A program made the position numbers and the translations under genes. Shown here one piece after another: positions 6,692-12,080 of a DNA stretch of 16,710 bases (positions are counted from its first letter, which is position 1; each line of letters begins with the position of its first letter). The stretch spans positions 1 to 16,710 of the forward strand of contig CAZTND010000030.1 in assembly GCA_964615285.1 (NCBI GenBank), given 5' to 3'. The notes under the pieces are model-generated. The model saw only the letters and a list, made by a program, of their open reading frames with translations. It made no database searches and was not told where the DNA came from. Source of the DNA: RGIG4074 sp964615285. GTDB lineage: Bacteria > Bacillota > Clostridia > Christensenellales > Borkfalkiaceae.

Positions 6692-7330
6692 ATGAACATT
6701 ATTTTACTCGGCGCCCCCGGCGCCGGCAAGGGCACGCAGGCGACCAGAATTTCCGATAAATACGGAATGCCGCACATCTCCACGGGCGACATCTTCCGGG
6801 AGAACATCAAAAATCAGACGGAGATCGGCCTGCTCGCCAAATCGTACATCGACAAGGGGCAGCTCGTCCCCGACGACGTCACCTGCAGGATCGTGGAGGA
6901 ACGCCTCTCCCGCGCGGATTGCCGCGAAAAGGGGTATCTTCTGGACGGGTTTCCCCGCACCATCGCGCAGGCGGAAGCGCTCGACAAATTCGCAAAGATC
7001 GACGCGGTCGTCAACATCGACATCGATTTTTCCCTGCTCATGAACCGCCTCTGCGGCAGAAGGGTTTGCAGGGAATGCGGCGAAAGCTACCACGTCTCCA
7101 TGCTGAACGGCGCGACGACGTGCGCCCGCTGCGGCGGCGAACTCTATCAGCGCAAGGACGACAATCCCGAAACGGTGCAGAGCCGGCTCGCCGTCTATAC
7201 GGAGCAGACCGCGCCGCTCATCGACTATTACAAGAAGAAGGGGGTACTCCTCAACTTCATCGGCACCGACGATCCCCCCGCCGTACTCTTCGGCGAGATC
7301 ACGGCGCAGCTCGATCGGTTCGAAAAGTGA
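6692..7330 (+). CDS. adk: Adenylate kinase, zinc LID type
   Basis: Catalyses ATP + AMP to 2 ADP in the cytoplasm. The ATG at 6692 gives 212 residues starting MNIILLGAPGAGKGTQ, and AAAAAGGAG (6676-6684) lies 7 bases upstream. A start at 6644 would add 16 residues before the P-loop strand and is rejected. The P-loop GAPGAGKGT is residues 7-15, the AMP-binding HISTGDIFR is near 28-36 and LLDGFPRT is 83-90. The LID carries Cys126-x2-Cys129 and Cys144-x2-Cys147, the structural zinc site of Gram-positive adenylate kinases. The gene lies between secY and map, the usual order. It has its own candidate promoter and a structured leader. Confidence 0.99.
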   Translation: MNIILLGAPGAGKGTQATRISDKYGMPHISTGDIFRENIKNQTEIGLLAKSYIDKGQLVPDDVTCRIVEERLSRADCREKGYLLDGFPRTIAQAEALDKFAKIDAVVNIDIDFSLLMNRLCGRRVCRECGESYHVSMLNGATTCARCGGELYQRKDDNPETVQSRLAVYTEQTAPLIDYYKKKGVLLNFIGTDDPPAVLFGEITAQLDRFEK

Positions 7331-7339
7331 CGTGCGTCC

Positions 7340-8083
7340 ATGATTCATATCAAGACTCCGACAGAAATCGAAAAGATCAGGGCCGCGTGCGCGGTGGTGC
7401 GCGATACCTTCCTGTACGTCGGCAAGCACATCCGTGCGGGCATGACCACCAAAGAGGTGGATGCGCTGGTGCATGATTACATCGTCGCCAGCGGCGCCAC
7501 GCCCTCATCCCTGGGCTACTGCGGTTTTCCCGGTTCGGCGTGCGTGTCCGTCAACGAGGTGGTGGTGCACGGCATTCCCGGCGACAGGGTCCTCAAAGAC
7601 GGCGACATCGTCAGCGTGGACGTCACCGCGGAGAAGGACGGCTATAACGGCGACGCCTGCCGCACCTATTGCATCGGCAATGTTTCGCCCGAAAAGCGCA
7701 AGCTCGTCAAGGTGACGGAGGAATGTTTCTTCAAGGCTTTGCAGGGTTTGCAGGCGGGAACGCCCCTCTATGACATCGGCTATCGGGTGCAGCGGCACGC
7801 CGAGGCGAACGGGTTCGGGGTGGTGCGCGCCTTTGTCGGGCACGGCATCGGCAGAGACATGCACGAGGACCCTTCCGTGCCGAACTACGGCAGAAAGGGG
7901 ACGGGCGTGCGGCTGAAAGCGGGCATGACCATCTGCATCGAGCCGATGATCACGCAGGGAAGCTGGCGCGTCAAGACGCTTGCGGACGGCTGGACGACGG
8001 TCACGGAGGACGGCTCCGCGGCGGCGCATTACGAAAATACCGTGCTCATCACGGAGGACGGGGCGGAGATACTGACGCTGTAG
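7340..8083 (+). CDS. map: Methionine aminopeptidase, type I
   Basis: Removes the initiator methionine from new proteins in the cytoplasm; a two-metal pita-bread-fold hydrolase. At 247 residues it is the expected size, without the N-terminal zinc-finger extension of some relatives. The five metal ligands are Asp94 (VSVDVTAEKD), Asp105 (NGDACRTY), His168 (FVGHGIGRDMHEDP), Glu201 (CIEPMI) and Glu232 (YENTVLIT). The second-shell His77 (VVVHGIP) is also present. The ATG is 9 nt after the adk stop, and no GGAGG-like sequence lies in front of it, so translation probably depends on coupling to adk. Many Clostridia have a small KOW-domain gene between map and infA; here there is none (27 nt gap). Confidence 0.99.
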   Translation: MIHIKTPTEIEKIRAACAVVRDTFLYVGKHIRAGMTTKEVDALVHDYIVASGATPSSLGYCGFPGSACVSVNEVVVHGIPGDRVLKDGDIVSVDVTAEKDGYNGDACRTYCIGNVSPEKRKLVKVTEECFFKALQGLQAGTPLYDIGYRVQRHAEANGFGVVRAFVGHGIGRDMHEDPSVPNYGRKGTGVRLKAGMTICIEPMITQGSWRVKTLADGWTTVTEDGSAAAHYENTVLITEDGAEILTL

Positions 8084-8110
8084 TCAGAAAAAAAATCGGA
8101 GGAAGTTTTT

Positions 8111-8332
8111 GTGTCCAAAGACGACGTGATAGAAGTAGAGGGGAAGGTCGTCGAATCCTTACCCAACGCAACCTTCAAAGTCAAACTTTCCAACGGGCAT
8201 ATCATAACGGCTTATATTTCCGGCAAGCTCAGAATGAACTTCATCCGGATCGTCGAAGGCGATTCGGTCAAGCTGGAAATGAGCCCTTACGATCTGACCA
8301 AGGGCAGGATCACGTGGCGCAGCAAATCCTGA
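8111..8332 (+). CDS. infA: Translation initiation factor IF-1
   Basis: IF-1 is an OB-fold protein that binds the A site of the 30S subunit during initiation. Its 73 residues compare with 72 for the family. Conserved blocks are DVIEVEGKVVESLPNATFKVKLSNGH, ISGKLRMNFIRIVEGDSVKLEMSPYDL and KGRITWR. The start codon is GTG, with CGGAGGA (8097-8103) upstream at a good distance. No in-frame ATG would preserve the conserved N-terminus. The gene lies between map and rpmJ, the common Gram-positive order. Confidence 0.98.
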   Translation: MSKDDVIEVEGKVVESLPNATFKVKLSNGHIITAYISGKLRMNFIRIVEGDSVKLEMSPYDLTKGRITWRSKS

Positions 8333-8373
8333 CTGCCGCCCGGAAATGAGTATTCTATTCACGGAGAAAGAAA

Positions 8374-8490
8374 ATGAAAGTCAGACCTTCGGTAAAACCC
8401 ATGTGCGACAAGTGCAAAGTCATCAAGAGAAACGGCAGGGTGATGGTCATTTGTTCCAAAAATAAATCCCACAAACAGAGACAGGGCTAA
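8374..8490 (+). CDS. rpmJ: 50S ribosomal protein L36, zinc type
   Basis: A 38-residue protein read as MKVRPSVKPMCDKCKVIKR at the start and ending KSHKQRQG. L36 is a zinc-ribbon protein that stabilises the 23S rRNA fold in the large subunit. The zinc ligands are Cys11, Cys14, Cys27 and His33. Standard L36 has 37 residues with Cys27-x4-His32; here one residue is inserted, giving Cys27-x5-His33. GGAGA at 8363-8367 precedes the ATG by 6-7 bases. The start is 41 nt after infA. The operon's longest spacer follows. Confidence 0.97.
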   Translation: MKVRPSVKPMCDKCKVIKRNGRVMVICSKNKSHKQRQG

Positions 8491-8499
8491 TAAAATCGC

Positions 8500-8528
8500 T
8501 TGACATTTTGTTCCGTATTTGGTAAAAT
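8500..8528 (+). promoter_or_regulatory. Sigma-A promoter for the rpsM-rplQ segment
   Basis: A perfect -35 TTGACA (8500-8505), 17-base spacer and -10 TAAAAT (8523-8528). Predicted start of transcription is near 8535, only about 45 bases after the rpmJ stop codon. It would transcribe a leader of about 395 nt and then rpsM, rpsK, rpsD, rpoA and rplQ (the alpha operon). Confidence 0.85.
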
Positions 8529-8534
8529 ATCCTT

Positions 8535-8929
8535 TACGGATATGTGCGGGCATTTAATTTTATACCCATGCAGGAACTGAATTTCCGTTGGATGAAAAAC
8601 GGGAACTCAGTTTTGTTGCGTATAAAAATCGCCTTCAAAGGCGTATTTTTCCCCGCAAATGCCCGTAAGGCAGCCGGCATGCCCGCGTTTTCGGGCCAAG
8701 GCCGGGTCGATCGGAAACAGAGAAAACAGAACGCGCGGCTTTTGGGCCGCGGGGGAAGTGAAAGCGGCGACGGGCGAAAATTTCCGCGCCCGGCCGCATC
8801 GCTTTGAAAACAACCGGATCTTTCCGCGGGCATTTTCCACTGCCCGGCGGGGAGGTTTTGCGGATCAATATATAGAAAAATCAATCATCAAAATTTTTTC
8901 GAGAAGAACAACACGGAGGTTATCAATCA
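8535..8929 (+). other. Structured untranslated leader of the alpha operon
   Basis: This 395-nt stretch holds no supported gene. It can form a long-range helix, CGGGCATTT (8547-8555) with AAATGCCCG (8657-8665), enclosing a hairpin at 8575-8612 and a terminator-like hairpin at 8624-8650. Local hairpins follow: GCCCG 8681-8685/CGGGC 8692-8696; CGCGGC 8734-8739/GCCGCG 8746-8751; a stem at 8764-8797 (GCGGC plus CGGGCG arms); and CGGGCA 8827-8832/TGCCCG 8841-8846. A second CGGGCATTT copy at 8827-8835 competes for the same partner. Open frames here lack ribosome-binding sites. In E. coli the alpha operon leader is bound by S4; whether this one is regulated by S4 is inference. GGAGG at 8915-8919 serves rpsM. 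Confidence 0.6.
8624..8650 (+). terminator. Terminator-like hairpin inside the alpha-operon leader
   Basis: CGCCT (8630-8634) pairs with AGGCG (8639-8643) around TCAA and is followed by TATTTTT. The upstream AAAAAT (8624-8629) can extend the stem by pairing with ATTTTT (8645-8650). Located about 115 nt after the promoter start, it could act as an attenuator, or as a weak terminator of readthrough from the upstream genes. The GC stem is short, so strength is uncertain. Confidence 0.4.
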
Positions 8930-9301
8930 ATGGCACGTATTGCCGGTGTGGATTTACCCAGAGAAAAGAGAGTGGAGATCGGCCTCACCTATATCTTCGG
9001 TATCGGGCTGACCACCTCCAAAAAAATTCTCGCGGCGACGGGCATCGATCCCGATACCAGAGTCAAGGATCTGGACGAGTCCGACATATCCAAGCTGAGA
9101 GATTATATCGACAACAACCTGAGAGTGGAAGGCGAGCTCCGCAGCGAGATCTCGCTGAACATCAAGCGTCTGATGGAGATCGGCTGCTATCGCGGCATCC
9201 GTCACAGAAAGGGCCTGCCCGTCCGCGGACAGAGCACCAAGAGAAACGCGCGCACCCGCCGCGGCAACGTCCGCAGAGTGGTCGCGAACAAGAAGAAGTA
9301 A
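8930..9301 (+). CDS. rpsM: 30S ribosomal protein S13
   Basis: S13 is in the head of the small subunit and contacts P-site tRNA and the B1 intersubunit bridges. Its 123 residues show MARIAGVDLPREKRVEIGLTYIFGIG, the helix-two-turn-helix DISKLRDYI, and the conserved CYRGIRHRKGLPVRGQSTKRNARTRRG followed by a basic tail. GGAGG at 8915-8919 fixes the start. It is the first gene of the alpha operon and has its own promoter at 8500-8528. Confidence 0.99.
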   Translation: MARIAGVDLPREKRVEIGLTYIFGIGLTTSKKILAATGIDPDTRVKDLDESDISKLRDYIDNNLRVEGELRSEISLNIKRLMEIGCYRGIRHRKGLPVRGQSTKRNARTRRGNVRRVVANKKK

Positions 9302-9315
9302 GGAGGTAAGAGAGC

Positions 9316-9717
9316 ATGGCAGCAACCAAAAAGACCGCCGCTACGAGAAAGCGCAGGGAACTGCGGAAAGTAGACAAGGGACAGGTCCACATTCAATCTA
9401 CCTTCAACAACACCATGATCACGTTCACCGATCTGAACGGCAACGTGCTCGCCTGGTCGAGCGCGGGCTCGCTGGGCGGATTCAGAGGATCCAAGAAGGG
9501 CACGCCCTATGCGGCACAGCTCGCCTGTGAAAAGGCGGCGACGGCAGCCAAGGAATACGGGCTCAGGAGCGTGGAAGTTTACGTCAAGGGCCCCGGCGCG
9601 GGCAGAGAGAGCGCCATCCGCGCGCTGGCGAATTTCGACCTCGAGATCACGCTGATCTCTGACGTTTCGCCCATTCCCCACAACGGATGCAGGCCCCCCA
9701 AGCGTCGCAGAGTATAA
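9316..9717 (+). CDS. rpsK: 30S ribosomal protein S11
   Basis: S11 lies on the platform of the small subunit near the E site and the Shine-Dalgarno helix. The 133-residue protein has a basic Lys/Thr/Ala-rich N-terminus (AATKKTAATRKRRELRKVDKG). The family core follows: HIQSTFNNTMITFTDLNGNVLAWSSAGSLGFRGS-like region (here SLGGFRGSKKGTPYAAQLA), VEVYVKGPGAGRESAIRAL and DVSPIPHNGCRPPKRRRV. TAAGGAGG at the rpsM stop is the ribosome-binding site. Confidence 0.99.
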   Translation: MAATKKTAATRKRRELRKVDKGQVHIQSTFNNTMITFTDLNGNVLAWSSAGSLGGFRGSKKGTPYAAQLACEKAATAAKEYGLRSVEVYVKGPGAGRESAIRALANFDLEITLISDVSPIPHNGCRPPKRRRV

Positions 9718-9732
9718 TAGGAGCGAAGAGAT

Positions 9733-10326
9733 ATGGCAATCAATAAATATCATAAATTGAAGAGATGCAGATTCCTCGAATTGGATCCCGCTTCCATCGG
9801 CTGTTCCAAAAAGTCCATCCGGACTTCGGGCAGAAAATCGAGAAAGATCAGCGAATACGGCTTGCAGCTCCGCGAAAAAGAGCGCGCCAAGTTCATTTAT
9901 TGCGTCAACGAAAAGCAGTTCCACCGCTATTATGAGACGGCGGAGCGCAAGAAGGGCGTTACGGGCGAAAACATGCTGGTGCTCCTCGAGAGAAGGCTGG
10001 ACAACGTGGTGTACAGAATGGGCATTGCCAACACCCGCCTGCAGGCGCGGCAGCTCGTTTCGCACGCGCAGTTCACGGTCAACGGCAGAAAGGTGAACAT
10101 TCCCTCCTACCTCGTGAAGGCCGGCGACGTCATCGCCGTCCGCGAAAACAAGAAGGGCAACAAATTCTTCACCGCGCTCAAAGAATCCAAAGCGGCGCTG
10201 AACGTTCCCCAGTGGGTGGAGTTCGATAACGAAAAACTCGAAGGAAAAATTCTGGCACTCCCCACGAGGGCAGATATCGATACTCAGATTGCAGAGCATA
10301 TGATTGTCGAACTGTACTCCAAGTAA
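9733..10326 (+). CDS. rpsD: 30S ribosomal protein S4, zinc-free form
   Basis: S4 nucleates assembly of the 16S 5' domain and lines the mRNA entry; in several bacteria it also represses its own operon. Length is 197 residues. The N-terminus (KYHKLKRCRFLELDPASIG) lacks the four-cysteine zinc site: only Cys12 and Cys24 occur before residue 50. Then come KISEYGLQLREKERAKFIYCVNEKQF, GENMLVLLERRLDNVVYRMG, and the S4 RNA-binding domain (TRLQARQLVSHAQFTVNGRKVNIPSYLVKAGDVI). The C-terminus is EHMIVELYSK. It sits in the alpha operon as in E. coli, not alone as in Bacillus subtilis. Confidence 0.98.
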   Translation: MAINKYHKLKRCRFLELDPASIGCSKKSIRTSGRKSRKISEYGLQLREKERAKFIYCVNEKQFHRYYETAERKKGVTGENMLVLLERRLDNVVYRMGIANTRLQARQLVSHAQFTVNGRKVNIPSYLVKAGDVIAVRENKKGNKFFTALKESKAALNVPQWVEFDNEKLEGKILALPTRADIDTQIAEHMIVELYSK

Positions 10327-10351
10327 TCAAACCATTCAAGGAGGTCGTTTT

Positions 10352-11305
10352 ATGATCGAAATGGATATGCCCAAAATAGAGGTCGAAGAACGCGAGGACG
10401 GGAGCTATGCCAAAATCGTCGTCGAACCTCTGGAAAAGGGTTTCGGTCTTACAATCGGTAACTGCTTAAGAAGAATCCTGCTGTCTGCCTTACCCGGCGC
10501 CGCCGTACAGGGCATCCGTTTCCTGGACGGCAGCGTGAAGCACGAATTTTCCGCCGTCGCGGGCGTGAAAGAGGACGTGACCGAAATTATCCTGAACCTG
10601 AAACTGCTGGCGATCAAGACCAAAGTGACGGATAAGGATTACACCAAAGTGCTGCACCTCTATAAGGAAGGTCCCTGCGTCATCACGGGCGCGGACATCG
10701 AACAGGACGCCGAGATCGAGGTCATCAACAAGGATCAGTACATCTGCACGGTGGACGAAGGCGGCAAGGTGGACATGGAGATCACCATCGGCCGCGGCAG
10801 AGGTTACAAACCCGCGAGCGAAAACAAGCAGAACATTATCGATTACATTGCGATCGACTCCATCTATACCCCCGTTCAGAAGGTCAACTATCAGGTGGAA
10901 AACGCCCGCGTCGGGCAGAACCTGAACTATGACCGCCTCAACCTGGAGGTCTGGACGGACGGCACCTTCTCCGCCAAGGAAATCGTTTCCCTTGCGGCGA
11001 AGATCATGCAGGATCACATCAGCCTGTTTGTCAATTTAAGCGATACCATCAGAGGTATGGATATTCTCGTCAAAAACGAGGACGACAAGCAACAGCAAGT
11101 CCTTGCCATGGCGATCGAGGACATGGACCTTTCCGTCCGTTCCTACAACTGCCTCAAGCGCGCAAGCATCCATACCGTAGAAGATCTGACCAAAAAGACG
11201 GAAGAGGAGATGCTGAAGGTGAGGAACCTCGGCAGAAAGTCGCTCGACGAAGTCATCCTCAAGTTGCAGTCTTACGGTCTCTCATTAGCGAAAAAGGAGG
11301 ATTAA
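10352..11305 (+). CDS. rpoA: DNA-directed RNA polymerase subunit alpha
   Basis: Alpha dimers nucleate RNA polymerase assembly, and the C-terminal domain contacts UP elements and activators. The ATG at 10352 gives 317 residues, and AAGGAGGT (10338-10345) lies 6 bases upstream. A longer frame from 10304 overlaps rpsD and is rejected. The N-terminal domain (about 1-230) includes PLEKGFGLTIGNCLRRILLSALPGAAV and GRGRGYKPA. The C-terminal domain (about 250-317) has LSVRSYNCLKRASIHTVEDL with Arg263 and Asn266 at the DNA-contact positions, then RNLGRKSLDEVILKL. The rplQ ribosome-binding site lies within its last codons. Confidence 0.99.
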   Translation: MIEMDMPKIEVEEREDGSYAKIVVEPLEKGFGLTIGNCLRRILLSALPGAAVQGIRFLDGSVKHEFSAVAGVKEDVTEIILNLKLLAIKTKVTDKDYTKVLHLYKEGPCVITGADIEQDAEIEVINKDQYICTVDEGGKVDMEITIGRGRGYKPASENKQNIIDYIAIDSIYTPVQKVNYQVENARVGQNLNYDRLNLEVWTDGTFSAKEIVSLAAKIMQDHISLFVNLSDTIRGMDILVKNEDDKQQQVLAMAIEDMDLSVRSYNCLKRASIHTVEDLTKKTEEEMLKVRNLGRKSLDEVILKLQSYGLSLAKKED

Positions 11306-11308
11306 ACC

Positions 11309-11815
11309 ATGTCCGGTAAATTAGGCAGACCCGCCAAAGAGAGAGTGGCGCTCCTGAGAAATCAGGCGTCCCAGCTCCTCTGGTACGGCAGAATAGAAAC
11401 CACGCTTGCCAAGGCGAAAGAATTGCAGCCCTATGTCGAAAAACTGATCACCAAGGCGGTCAACACCTTCGACGACAACATCGAAGTGGAGATCGTCAAA
11501 AAGAACGAAAAGGGCAAGGACGTCAAGGCCACGCAGGTCAAGGACGGCGTCAAAAAGCTGGCGGCGCGGCGCGCCATCATGTCCAAGATCTACGATTTGC
11601 AGGAGATCAAGGGCTTTACGGAGAGCAAGTCGGCGTTCAAGGCGCGCACCAAGGACGTCAAGCATCCCTTGGTGGAGAAGATTTTCAACGAAATCGCGCC
11701 CAAGTACGCCCAGCGCGCCGAAGAGCTCAAACAGGGCGGCGGCTATACCAGAATTTACCGCCTCGGCGAAAGACGGGGCGACGGCGCCGAAACGGCAATC
11801 ATCGAACTCGTATAA
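11309..11815 (+). CDS. rplQ: 50S ribosomal protein L17, long form
   Basis: L17 lies beside the peptide exit tunnel. The protein has 168 residues against roughly 115-125 in many bacteria. The N-terminal GKLGRPAKERVALLRNQASQLLWYGRIETTLAKAKEL and C-terminal HPLVEKIFNEIAPKYA, GGGYTRIYRLGERRGDGAETAIIELV are standard. Between them lies an insert of about 40-50 residues from about 50 to 105 (VEIVKKNEKGKDVKATQVKDG and the following charged stretch). I recall similar inserts in other clostridial L17 proteins, so this is probably a lineage trait. GGAGG (11296-11300) inside the rpoA tail is its ribosome-binding site. It is the last gene of the superoperon. Confidence 0.98.
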   Translation: MSGKLGRPAKERVALLRNQASQLLWYGRIETTLAKAKELQPYVEKLITKAVNTFDDNIEVEIVKKNEKGKDVKATQVKDGVKKLAARRAIMSKIYDLQEIKGFTESKSAFKARTKDVKHPLVEKIFNEIAPKYAQRAEELKQGGGYTRIYRLGERRGDGAETAIIELV

Positions 11816-11847
11816 AGACGGGGGAGAGTTGCGGGGAGAGGATATGG

Positions 11848-11877
11848 AAGTACGTCCGGATTTTTTCGGGCGCACTT
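11848..11877 (+). terminator. Possible terminator hairpin after rplQ
   Basis: AAGTACGTCCG (11848-11858) pairs with CGGGCGCACTT (11867-11877) with one A-C mismatch and one U-G pair, around a T-rich loop. The downstream stretch is pyrimidine-rich (CTTTCCTTAT) but has no clean T run. It is the best candidate for the end of the superoperon transcript, though weak. Confidence 0.35.
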
Positions 11878-11888
11878 CTTTCCTTATC

Positions 11889-12030
11889 CGGAATTTTTCG
11901 GGAACGGCTTGCGGGAGCAGAAGCGGCGCGGAGAGCACGGCCGATCGCCGAAACGAAAAAATTCCGCAAAAAAGGCGGCGCGTCGGCGGCGTATGGCGCA
12001 TCGGTTATGCGCCCATCCGCTTTCGTGCGG
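11889..12030 (+). other. Hairpin-rich spacer before the P-type ATPase
   Basis: CGGAATTTTTCG (11889-11900) can pair with CGAAAAAATTCCG (11954-11966) with one bulge. Closer to the ATPase gene, GGCGCAT (11995-12001) pairs with ATGCGCC (12007-12013), and CCGC (12017-12020) with GCGG (12027-12030). A frame at 11829-12041 is open but has no protein-like composition or clear ribosome-binding site and is not called. Confidence 0.45.
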
Positions 12031-12080
12031 AGAAGGCATGACGCTGCTTGCGGAATAATTTATAAAATCGGGAGGTGCAG

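Noticed and set aside
8544..8807. 87-codon open frame in the alpha-operon leader
   Set aside because: It starts at GTG without a ribosome-binding site, its sequence is biased by hairpin arms, and nothing in it resembles a known protein. A regulatory leader peptide is not excluded, but nothing supports one.
9733..10326. Second, zinc-dependent S4 paralogue
   Set aside because: The N-terminus lacks the four-cysteine site, but this is a normal form of S4 in Clostridia and no paralogue is present in the window.
10304..10351. Upstream start extending RpoA by 16 residues
   Set aside because: It overlaps the end of rpsD and precedes the strong AAGGAGGT at 10338-10345; the conserved alpha N-terminus begins at the ATG at 10352.
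11829..12041. 70-codon open frame between rplQ and the ATPase gene
   Set aside because: Its translation is basic and low in structure, and the region is made of repeats and hairpins; no family resemblance.
12038..12066. Promoter-like ATGACG-N17-TATAAA before the ATPase gene
   Set aside because: The -35 matches only 4 of 6 and transcription would start inside the ribosome-binding site. The gene must have a promoter or readthrough, but this one is not convincing.
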